Program-made: the position numbers and the translations under genes
Shown: positions 1 to 7,656 of the stretch, one piece after another
Position numbering within the stretch: position 1 is the first letter of the stretch
How the letters are laid out: the number at the start of each line of letters is the position of its first letter
DNA from: Bacterioplanes sp965233665
GTDB taxonomy: Bacteria > Pseudomonadota > Gammaproteobacteria > Pseudomonadales > Oceanobacteraceae
Length of the DNA stretch: 64,000 nucleotides
Assembly (NCBI GenBank): GCA_965233665.1
Contig: CBDDTG010000065.1
Coordinates: 19,657 to 83,656, forward strand
Direction of reading: 5' to 3'
The notes under the pieces: model-generated
What the model saw: only the letters and a program-made list of their open reading frames with translations
Database searches by the model: none
Told to the model about the DNA's origin: nothing

Positions 1-676
1 AGCGTTGAGCTCCGTGGAAGAGCAGTTAGTTGAACAGTACGCCAACGAATGGCGTGAGCGCTTAACGTCCATCAGCTGGTTTATGCGTCGCTTGAACGAA
101 AAAATAGCGCGCATGGCCAACGAAGAAGACGAATGTACTGGCCATTTCTGGGAGGGCCGCTTTAAGTTCTCAGGCACTGCTCGACGAAAAGCACTGGCTG
201 CTTGTATGGCCTACGTGGATTTAAACCCTGTTAGAGCAGGTATGGCGGAAACACCGGAAGCGTCTGATTATACCTCGATCAAAAAACGCAGCCGTAAAGC
301 ACAGCAAGCCAGTTCACCCAATCATCCGTTTCAACAAGTTCCTGAGCTATTTAACTTCGCTGGCAATCCTCGTGAAAGCATGCCGGAAGGCATCCCAATG
401 AAGTTAACCGACTACATCGACTTAGTCTGACTGGACGGGCAGACAAGTTCGTGATGATAAGCGCGGTTATATTGATCAAGGCCTGCCACCCGCGCTGCTC
501 AGGCTGGGCATCTGATCCCACAACACTGGCTGGTGATGACGCAGCAATTTGAAAGCCAGTTTAAAGGCTTGGTGGGCAGCGCTCAGAAACTTAAAGCCAA
601 GTTGAGCTGCTTCTTCCTCGACGGCAAACAACACCGAACGTCTGGTATCGGTGCTTGCCTGCAACTTCTGACTTAG
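1..676 (+). pseudogene. Decayed REP-associated tyrosine transposase (IS200-like/RAYT), 5' end outside window
   Basis: The reading frame is open from the window edge. It contains motifs typical of IS200-like Y1 transposases of the RAYT type: SISWFMRRLNEKIARMAN, FWEGRFK and ACMAYVDLNPVRAGMA, then SDYTSIKKR. RAYTs are HUH/tyrosine single-strand transposases thought to mobilise REP palindromes. The gene is broken. A T insertion near 167-169 and a compensating loss near 186-190 replace an expected SQALLDEKAL with SGTARRKAL. An extra T at about 428 gives a TGA after IDLV. The lost frame continues as DWTGRQVRDDKRGYIDQG, shifts twice more near 513-521, then reads HWLVMTQQFESQFKGLVGSA and ends at TAG 674-676. 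The N-terminal half lies outside the window. Palindromic RepA repeats begin about 190 bp downstream, the association expected for this family. Confident about the family and the decay. Confidence 0.85.
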
Positions 677-862
677 CAGAAAACAGTAAAATCTCTCCGT
701 CAAAAAACTGCTTGCTCAACAGGCAGAGGTTAGCTTTGCTTGAGGCTCTATCTCGTTAGTCAAATCACTTTTTGATTCCTTGGTAGGCGGTACTCAAGGC
801 CGCCAGTGATTGGGTTCAGCAGTAAGCAGCCATGCTTCTCTTGGCATGACTGTCTTTTTTCT

Positions 863-1195
863 CGTTTTTCTCTGTCGCTCGCCCGCCCGGCGTGAGGGAT
901 AAGATCCCTCAAGGAGGGCATAGGGTGTTGCGTTAAAAAGCACTCGTGTGTGAGTCCGACTCGCCATGCTCACTTAATATTTGTAAGCTGCGCTTGTCGA
1001 GGACGGCTTTTGCTCGCTTTTTGCCTAGCATAAACTGCCTTGATGTACGCTTTCAGTCGCCTGCCCAGCGTGAGGGATAACCTCAAAGAGGGCATGAGCT
1101 TGGCGTTACCGAACAACATGGTCATCACCTCAACGACTGTGGGCACGGTCATTGGTAACTTAGGTGGCCTGCTAAGGCGTGTAGATCTGGGCGCG
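863..1195. repeat. RepA palindromic repeat, mosaic copy
   Basis: Contains RepA pieces in mixed orientation. 865-927 and 930-1100 read in the minus sense; each carries the module GTGAGGGATAAGATCCCTC or a decayed form of it, and the second also has the GTAAGCTGCGCTTGTCGAGG segment. 1135-1195 reads in the plus sense with the GGTGGCCTGCTAAGGCG tail. The junctions suggest repeated recombination between copies. About 160 bases on either side hold no recognisable gene. Confidence 0.7.
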
Positions 1196-1357
1196 AAATC
1201 AAGAGCTTAGCGAGTTAGATTAGGCTAATTGGACGGGCTTCTGCCATTTCGGCTGTTAGCTTGCAAGCAAGTACTGTCTTGCTAAATATAAGCTCCACCC
1301 TGAGTAGAAAAAGAAAATAAAATATCGCCCATGAAAAACAGATTCGTTTGTATGGGG

Positions 1358-1975
1358 TTAAATATTATCAAAGTACCGCTTGTCACTTTCAGCTACTTTA
1401 ATCGGAAGCGATGTTAACTCAGATATCTTTCTCGCAACTGCCATGGCTTTCTTGGACGAATAACTTGAGTAGTAGTTGCCCAAGTTAACATCCGCTGCAC
1501 CCATCGTATTATTATGCATCATTCTGTTGCAGAATTTGGCCAAGCCTTTATGGTTCTCAGCAGTCAGTGCTTCATCTCTTGCAATCAGCCACATATAAAA
1601 ATATTGCCTGTCGTTGGGGGTGCCTGAATCTTCTCCCTTAATCGCGACTTCTACTGCCGAGAACGAACGAGTGGGAGCCTGATGAAAAGTCGCTTTAGAA
1701 AACAGCCGGTTGTAAACAGTAACCGAATCTGAGCGAATTTCGACATAGGACTTTGCCATCAATAATTGAATGGAAAGTATCAAGAAAGCCGCTGATAGAC
1801 CATAAGCTAGAAAGCTAGAGTCGTCATTCGCTCGTGCTATCTCGGCTACTCCCAAGGCAATCAGTGCACAGAGTATGCCGCAAAATTTTACGAGGCCCGC
1901 TACTGAGCAATTCAGCTTTATTGGGTGTTGATCACTGTTATTCTTAGAATTAAGCATTGCTTGCAACCATTTCAT
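1358..1975 (-). CDS. Hypothetical protein with two N-terminal membrane segments
   Basis: 205 residues, not recognised. Two hydrophobic helices (about residues 26-46 and 54-74) are followed by a soluble region containing SYVEIRSDSVTVYNRL, which resembles the beta-rich start of a membrane-attached PH-like domain. The C-terminal half includes a basic stretch (SSKKAMAVARKI). It sits alone between RepA copies on both sides, with visibly A+T-richer DNA than the neighbouring core genes, so it is probably accessory cargo. The ATG at 1975 is the first plausible start; no strong ribosome site is seen. Function unknown. Confidence 0.6.
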   Translation of the reverse strand: MKWLQAMLNSKNNSDQHPIKLNCSVAGLVKFCGILCALIALGVAEIARANDDSSFLAYGLSAAFLILSIQLLMAKSYVEIRSDSVTVYNRLFSKATFHQAPTRSFSAVEVAIKGEDSGTPNDRQYFYMWLIARDEALTAENHKGLAKFCNRMMHNNTMGAADVNLGNYYSSYSSKKAMAVARKISELTSLPIKVAESDKRYFDNI

Positions 1976-2077
1976 CTGATTTCACCTGATATATTTTGCG
2001 TTGAACACAAGCCAGATACTCACTCGATTTAATCACACTGAATAGCTAAATTCACGGTCTTGCGTTTAGGTTCTTCG

Positions 2078-2420
2078 CGCCTTAGCAGGCCGCCTGAGTT
2101 GGCAATGGCTGTGCCCGCAGGGGTTGCCTGGATGGCAGCAGCAGCCAACATCCTGCCGGGATGCAGGCTGTTGGCGTTGCGGTGACCACAGTATCGGCAA
2201 TGAAGCAAACGGCTTGCGCAGTGCAAGGCAGGCTGAAAGCTATCTGCGTTGTTTCTGCTGCGTTGAAGAGTTCCAAAAAGTGCTCACTTACTACAAGTAA
2301 GCTGCGCTTGTCGAGGGCGCCCCCCGCTCACTTTTCGCCTTGCAGAAAGTGCCTCGATGTGTGCTTTCAGTCGCTCGCCCGTCCGGCGTGAGGGATAAGA
2401 TCCCTCAAGGAGGGCATTGG
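2078..2420 (-). repeat. RepA repeat, long form
   Basis: Nearly complete RepA copy in the minus sense. It runs from the CGCCTTAGCAGGCCGCCTGA tail, through the stem GCCAACATCCTGCCGGGATG and its partner GCAGGCTGTTGGC, then the GAAAGCTATCTGCGTTGTTT segment, to the GTGAGGGATAAGATCCCTC hairpin. Small open frames inside it are shadows of the repeat. Confidence 0.85.
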
Positions 2421-2504
2421 GCCGGGCCGCTATCTGCGTGACCTGGCCCGATTTATACGGCATGGTGGCAGTAAAATTCATTCAAAACACTGCTCGAGGC
2501 GATT

Positions 2505-3038
2505 ATGAAACTATGGCTAAGCAAGTCCGGAGCAATTGGGTTTTTGCTGCTGTTGTGTGCCCCCTTGGTTTGGTCACAATCAGTGAGTTACCAACAGCAG
2601 TCTGCCGCTACTCAAGAGGTTGCGGAGCGCTACCATGCGGCTTATATCGCGAACGACTGGGGTGTTGTGGCGAGCTTGCTGGCTGAGCAAGCATTTTTTA
2701 CCGACCCGACTGCTGAGCCGGTATTTGGGCCAGTCAATCATCAGGGCAAAGAGGCGATGATGACGAACTTTCGCCAAGGCTATGCGGGTATCACACATAT
2801 GCACTTCGTGGCGGATAGAAAGCTGTTTGCCGGCCAGTTTGCTGTCTTTGAGGGAGCATTGGATTGGGATCTGCAACTAAAAAATGGCAGCTTGGTAAAA
2901 ACCCGTGCCATGCCACTGCTGACGGTTATAAAAGTAGTGGATGGGCTTGTGGTTGAGCATATAGATTACGGTGATTATCAGCCCTTTTTAACGGCCTATG
3001 AAGCAGCAACGGCTAACCGCGAGGGCCAAGCAAATTAG
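2505..3038 (+). CDS. Secreted SnoaL/NTF2-like domain protein
   Basis: 177 residues. It starts with a Sec signal peptide (MKLWLSKSGAIGFLLLLCAP, cleavage probably after VWS), followed by a single compact alpha+beta domain typical of SnoaL/NTF2-like proteins. Signs are an N-terminal helix AERYHAAYIANDWGVVASLL, then FTDPTAEPVFGPVNHQGKEA, and alternating strands ending VVDGLVVEHIDYGDY. Such domains bind small hydrophobic ligands or act as polyketide-cyclase-like enzymes, but the family is too diverse to predict a substrate. The ATG at 2505 follows a short GAGGCG. It lies just right of a RepA copy and is convergent with the DMT transporter, 29 bp away. Likely exported to the periplasm. Confidence 0.75.
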   Translation: MKLWLSKSGAIGFLLLLCAPLVWSQSVSYQQQSAATQEVAERYHAAYIANDWGVVASLLAEQAFFTDPTAEPVFGPVNHQGKEAMMTNFRQGYAGITHMHFVADRKLFAGQFAVFEGALDWDLQLKNGSLVKTRAMPLLTVIKVVDGLVVEHIDYGDYQPFLTAYEAATANREGQAN

Positions 3039-3067
3039 CATATGGCCCAACACGAAAGAGGGCTGAT

Positions 3068-3967
3068 TTAAGCCGCTTGATTGGCGCTGCTGGCTTTTAT
3101 TGGCCAGCGCGCAAAAATCACCAGGTTACCGCAAATCACCAGAGCAAAACCCAGCGCGGCCAAGGGCGTCCATTGATAGCCCTCGTACAGGGTCGATACG
3201 GTCAGGGCAACGGCGGGGAACATCACCGTGGCGTAGGCGGCGCGGTCGGCTCCAATGCGCCCAACCAGCATTAAATACGCGGTAAAGCCGATGACGGTGC
3301 CGGGAATGGCGAGGTACAGCAGTGCGCCGATGTACGCCGGTTCGCTACTAAAGGTTAGCGGCACGCCTTGCACGGCAATGATCAGTGCCATCAAGCAGAC
3401 GCCATAAAACATGCTCCAAGCGTTGGTCGTCGGTGGTCTTAAGCCACGGCGTTGGTGGCGTACAGAAATCATATTGCCGCTGGAAAACAAATAGGTGCCC
3501 ATGGCGCCTAAGCCCATGCCGAGTAAGGCGTGTTGATCAAAACCGTCGCCGGTCACCTCCGGCCAGAACAGGGTGGCTATGCCGGTCAGGCCGATGGTGG
3601 CGCCGGCCAGTGTTTTGATGCTGGGATTAAGGCCAAACCATAAACGACTGTTGACGACGTTCATCACCGTGGCCATGGAAAAAATCACCGACATCAGGCC
3701 GCTGCTGATGTAGCTGGTGGCGTTATAGATACAAAAAAAGTTAAGGCTAAACAGGCAGGCGCCCTGCAGCAGGCAAAAGCCGTGATCACGGGCGGTCATC
3801 GGTTGCAGTCGGCGCAACAGCAGCAGTACGGCAAACAACACCACAGCGGCCAGGCTAAAGCGATACAAAATAGAGGCCTGAACCGCCACCTCGCCCAGCT
3901 GCAGCTTGATGGCGATCCAGGTGGTTCCCCAAATGATGACAGTCATCACGTACAATCCGGCGTTCAC
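3068..3967 (-). CDS. DMT/EamA family transporter
   Basis: 299 residues with about ten hydrophobic helices in two EamA halves. The N-terminal signature MTVIIWGTTWIAIKLQLGEV and the second-half motif AIPGTVIGFTAYLMLVGRIG are typical of inner-membrane drug/metabolite exporters (RhaT/EamA group). The substrate cannot be read. The chosen start is GTG at 3967, preceded by GGAGCAGTAAACA, a good ribosome site. It is divergent from the AraC regulator at 4156, a common pairing in which the regulator controls the exporter; that link is inferred. C-terminus ends in a short hydrophilic tail. Confidence 0.88.
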   Translation of the reverse strand: MNAGLYVMTVIIWGTTWIAIKLQLGEVAVQASILYRFSLAAVVLFAVLLLLRRLQPMTARDHGFCLLQGACLFSLNFFCIYNATSYISSGLMSVIFSMATVMNVVNSRLWFGLNPSIKTLAGATIGLTGIATLFWPEVTGDGFDQHALLGMGLGAMGTYLFSSGNMISVRHQRRGLRPPTTNAWSMFYGVCLMALIIAVQGVPLTFSSEPAYIGALLYLAIPGTVIGFTAYLMLVGRIGADRAAYATVMFPAVALTVSTLYEGYQWTPLAALGFALVICGNLVIFARWPIKASSANQAA

Positions 3968-4155
3968 TGTTTACTGCTCCTTCTGTGGTGGGCACAGGGC
4001 ATGATGACGGCTTGGGCGCGGGTTTTCTTGCATAAACGTGCGGCTTTGTCAGATTCTTGCGCGCCCGTGGCAGGCTAATGGCTTCATTGTGCAAAAAGAT
4101 TGCTGCCATCAGTCGCTGGTATTAGCATGTTTGTCCGGCATGTGAGGGTGAGCGG

Positions 4156-5046
4156 GTGGCTACGACTTCTTCTGAGATACAGGTGTTTGACTGCTTAGCG
4201 CAGACGCAAGCGCAGCTGCAACAGCAGGTCAGCCTGGGGAACGGCACCAAGGCCGCTATTTGGCAGCGTCAGGAAAGCGATTTAACCCGCTACCAACGCC
4301 CCGGGCACCACACCCTCAGTTGTTATTTGGCCGGCGGGCAGGGCATACGGCGTTTGTACGCTCAGCGCAGTCAAAGCGGCGGTGGGCCAGGTCGCATTTG
4401 TCTGATGCCGAGCGAGCATGACTCTAACTGGGAGGTGAATGGCCCTATTCAGTTTTTGCATTTGTATTTCTCCGATACCCAGCTGAGAGCGTTGGCGGAG
4501 AAAATACAAGACAAAGACATGGGTCAGCTGGCGCTGCAAGATCTGACCTTTATCGAAGACCGCTGGATCAGCCAATTGTGCCAGCAGCTGATTATGCCGC
4601 TTAACTGGCGTGACAACGCCGATCAGCTGGCGCTTTCCAGTGCCAGCGATATGTTGATGGTGCATTTGTTGAAGCACTATTGCCATGGCCATCGGCACAT
4701 GCAGTGGGAGGCTAGCCAAGGCGGGCTGGCACCTTACGCGTTGCGCCGCATTCTCGACTACATCGACAGCTACCTAGAGCAGCCCTTAACCCTGGCCGAG
4801 CTGGCCGGGCAAATACAATTGAGCGAATATCACTTTGCCCGCCAGTTTAAGGTCAGCATGGGCACGCCGCCGCACCAATACGTGATGGCGCAGCGTTTGC
4901 AGCGGGCCGAACAGCTGTTGCGGCAAACCGAACTGTCGCTGGCTGAGGTTGCATTGGCGTGTGGGTTTTCCAGTCAAAGCCATTTCAGCCAACGCTTTAA
5001 ATCCTACTTCTCTGTGTCGCCACTGGCGTATCGCAAGGCGCACTGA
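4156..5046 (+). CDS. AraC family transcriptional regulator
   Basis: 296 residues. An N-terminal cupin-like effector domain (about 1-180) is followed by a typical two-helix-turn-helix AraC domain (about 190-296). Visible motifs are YIDSYLEQPLTLAELAGQIQ, LSEYHFARQFKVSMGTPPHQ and VALACGFSSQSHFSQRFK, the last being the family signature. The start is GTG at 4156 after GAGGGTGAG. The 188-bp divergent region shared with the EamA transporter suggests it controls that exporter. It is convergent with the MscS gene, whose stop lies 13 bp away. Confidence 0.9.
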   Translation: MATTSSEIQVFDCLAQTQAQLQQQVSLGNGTKAAIWQRQESDLTRYQRPGHHTLSCYLAGGQGIRRLYAQRSQSGGGPGRICLMPSEHDSNWEVNGPIQFLHLYFSDTQLRALAEKIQDKDMGQLALQDLTFIEDRWISQLCQQLIMPLNWRDNADQLALSSASDMLMVHLLKHYCHGHRHMQWEASQGGLAPYALRRILDYIDSYLEQPLTLAELAGQIQLSEYHFARQFKVSMGTPPHQYVMAQRLQRAEQLLRQTELSLAEVALACGFSSQSHFSQRFKSYFSVSPLAYRKAH

Positions 5047-5058
5047 GGCGTTGACGCC

Positions 5059-5958
5059 TCAGTGCGTTGGGTTTGACTCGTTACCAACCAGGTTATCATC
5101 GCTGTGGCTGGCGGCCGTTGTTTTGCTTTTGTCCTTTCTTTTCTCCATTTCTTTGTACCAATAGTCCAGCACTTCGTCGGTAAGCTTTTCTTCAATGCCG
5201 GCGGCTTCATGGGTAGGGCAGAAAATCGTGATATTAAATTGGTTCTTGCCCAGGTTGGTGGTGGTTACACTCACACCAACGTCTGGGCCGGATAAAGTCA
5301 CCCCCATGCGATTCTCCAGCATGGTGTTATAGCGCCTGGCAACGTCTTCAAACGGCTGGCAATACTCGCGCGCTCTTTCCTTAATGAAGGACTTAATGGG
5401 AATCAAATTAACGTGATCAGCGTCGCGAATGATCGAGAAAGTATGATTCACATAGCGGCGCATGTAGTTCAAGTTTTGCACGGCACCGGTCACAAACTGA
5501 TTGTTGGGAATAATCAAAGTGCGGCCTGTGTAGGCATAGCTGCCGGATTCAATATTCACCTCCAGCAACTTGGTGGTCAGCCAGTCACTGCTGGCCACTT
5601 CGCCGTATTGGCCCTGCACCTTGATCCAATCGCCAATGCTAAATATACGTGAGCTGACCTGATACAAAGCGCCAAGGAAACACTGAATAAATTCACGCGT
5701 TGCCAGGATTAGGGCCACCATAAAGGTGGCAATGGAGAGCGCGGCAAAGCGCAGTTCGGACAACCAGATGACAATCAAGCCCACCACGATGGCGGTGGTG
5801 GTGATGTTGCGGACAACATTAACCCAGCGTCGATTGAGATCAGACTCTTGCGTTGGGATTTTGAGTAAAAACTTAACGCTGGCCCAGCGTAGCAGCAGTG
5901 CTACCAGCAGAAAGGCAGCAGAAGCTAGGGCTTTGTACTCAAACGAAAACTCATTCAT
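5059..5958 (-). CDS. MscS family mechanosensitive ion channel
   Basis: About 299 residues. Three hydrophobic helices lie at about residues 10-28, 45-65 and 72-95. The pore-lining and beta-domain region then reads REFIQCFLGALYQVSSRIFS, IGDWIKVQGQYGEV, and TLIIPNNQFV, which is the MscS signature. The C-terminal domain ends in a charged, probably disordered tail rich in Lys, Ser and Asp. It is a membrane channel releasing solutes under hypo-osmotic tension. A TTG at 5970 is possible but the ATG at 5958, with GAGTAA upstream, is preferred. Short relative to plant-like or KefA members, in line with the small-conductance group. Confidence 0.9.
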   Translation of the reverse strand: MNEFSFEYKALASAAFLLVALLLRWASVKFLLKIPTQESDLNRRWVNVVRNITTTAIVVGLIVIWLSELRFAALSIATFMVALILATREFIQCFLGALYQVSSRIFSIGDWIKVQGQYGEVASSDWLTTKLLEVNIESGSYAYTGRTLIIPNNQFVTGAVQNLNYMRRYVNHTFSIIRDADHVNLIPIKSFIKERAREYCQPFEDVARRYNTMLENRMGVTLSGPDVGVSVTTTNLGKNQFNITIFCPTHEAAGIEEKLTDEVLDYWYKEMEKRKDKSKTTAASHSDDNLVGNESNPTH

Positions 5959-6208
5959 CGCATTACTCAAATGTTACGGTGTTTTGAAAAGCGCGCATCA
6001 TGCCGAGTTGGGTGGCCGCTGTGAAGCAAGCAATTTTTATGCTGACGATAAAGAGTATAGAAGCTAATTCATCCTGTCTTTGAGGGAGTTGGCATGGCAA
6101 ATGAGGCATGGGTCTAGCCAGAGAGCATTGTTGCTTGGCAGAGCACCATGGCTTGATAACGCGACAGCTGCGCAAGGTGCTCTGCTGCGGCTCAGCCTCG
6201 ATCGGTGA

Positions 6209-7396
6209 TCAATCGCATCCAGGGTTATTCCCTAAATGCTGCCTACCTGAGTCTACAAACGAGGGGGCTGGAATCTGCTTGATGTTGCCATTAGGCAGGA
6301 AGCTTAACTTAGAAACATAGGTGTCTCGATTTAACGACGACGAAGGGCCATTACCCATATGGTAGGCAAAGTAATAGTCTGCTCCGATATTGAAGACGGT
6401 TCCATGCCCAGCGTTATAGCCTTGGCTATTGCTGTGTGGACGAGTTTCCCAGCTATTAAATGTCAGGCGGCAGGAGTGACGGCTATTGGTTAGAGCTTCA
6501 ACGGACGTGGCCTTTTTATAATAGGCTTGGTACTTCGAGCGGAAGTCGTTTTCGCTGTAAACGAAATAGTAGTAACCATTGCGGTAAAATAGGTTGGGTG
6601 CTTCGGCTATGTTTTCGTCATATAGGCCATTCGGTAACGAGTTGTCGATGATTTGCTTGTTTTTTAAGTTGACGGAGCTGTTTGCATTGCCTGAGCCGGT
6701 AAACCAAGTGTAAGACAGCCACGGTTCGCCTTGCTGGTCGACAAAATGTTGGTGTCAATTCGAATGCGATCTCTGCCAAAATCACCTGCCTTTGCAGATG
6801 ATTTAATGTTCGTACCTTCAATGTTAAAAGGGCGTGGGAGGCCGAAATTTCTAGTGTAAAAAGCGGTTGCCATTAAACCTAAACCCTCATTTCCGGCGGC
6901 AACTCCGGTGTCGAGCTCAAGGCATGATATGTCGGTATTTTTAAACAGCAAAGACGTAAAGGAAAGCCATAGATCACCGTCATGCCATGCCACGTCGGGT
7001 GCCCAGATGTGACAGTAGCGGTGTTGATGCGTATTGCCGAGTAGGCCAGTTGTCGCTTGGCTGGGGTTGTAGGTTTTATAGTGAGTAACAAATGACGCTA
7101 ACTCAGTACCGCCATTGGCCATTTGGGTAGTAAATGTCTCGATGGGTATGCGCCAGAGAACTCCAGCTCTGTGTCGCCGATTTTTGCTGTAGCTGGCTAG
7201 AGCGGCAAACCGGCTTCGTGATCTGAAATCCTCAGGCGATCCAGAGCGGGCACCGAATTATTCAGAGGTGCCCTAGGTAATCGCCCAGGACTAAAACGTC
7301 CGGGTCCGCTATCTGCTGTTTTAGTAAGACGGTATTTGCCTGCGCGTTGCCTGATATCAGAATGGTCAGTGCGATTGTTGCTGGTGTTCGTTTCAT
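6209..7396 (-). pseudogene. Secreted GH43-like glycosidase, interrupted by a RepB element and frameshifted
   Basis: The gene starts at ATG 7396 with a signal peptide (MKRTPATIALTILISGNAQA) and the typical GH43 beginning QQIADPDVLVLGDY. It is then cut at CTAG (7273) by a RepB MITE-like remnant. After the remnant it resumes near 7160 as IPIETFTTQMANGGTELASF, with HIWAPDVAWHDGDLWLSFTS and EGLGLMATAFYTRNFG. One A is missing in the run at 6743-6746, so the frame shifts. Beyond that the frame reads FVDQQGEPWLSYTWFTGSGN, NIAEAPNLFYRNGYYYFVYS, and GYNAGHGTVF, ending at TGA 6209-6211. The APDV and EAP.LF..NGYYY elements fit the five-bladed propeller of GH43 arabinanase/xylosidase-like enzymes. Exact substrate unknown. 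Almost certainly non-functional. Confidence 0.8.
7150..7272 (-). mobile_element. RepB MITE-like remnant inside the GH43 gene
   Basis: One intact end, GAATTATTCAGAGGTGCC, lies at 7255-7272 and abuts CTAG. The internal RepB sequence (GCTAGAGCGGCAAACCGGCTT and GGCGCCAGAGA-like hairpin arms) matches the copies at 16129 and 55270. The other end is lost where the GH43 coding sequence resumes near 7150-7160. The insertion interrupts the GH43 gene between its signal-peptide part and the catalytic part. Confidence 0.75.
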
Positions 7397-7656
7397 CCTT
7401 GACTCCTTTGATTGCTACAGCGATTGGATGTTTGCCCAGTTCATGATAGAGCAGAATTATGTGGTTACTGCCTAGCAAATGAAAACAATTTGCATAAGCA
7501 TTTAGTATCAGGTTTAATCCCGGCCCTATCAATTAGGTGAACACTTTGGGCACTTCGAACTCCTCGTAACCTCGACTCACCGGCGCCAATCATTGAGCCG
7601 CCATGGGCGAGTTCAGGAGTTCTCTGCGCTATCTAAAGGGGAGAGGAAGGGGAGTT

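Noticed and set aside
2029..2481. Several open frames of 60-90 codons on both strands
   Set aside because: They fall inside a RepA copy and recur wherever RepA occurs (for example 34232-34519, 37693-37908), so they reflect the repeat and not genes.
6108..6320. Plus-strand open frame of 70 codons
   Set aside because: Antisense to the GH43 pseudogene end and without family features.
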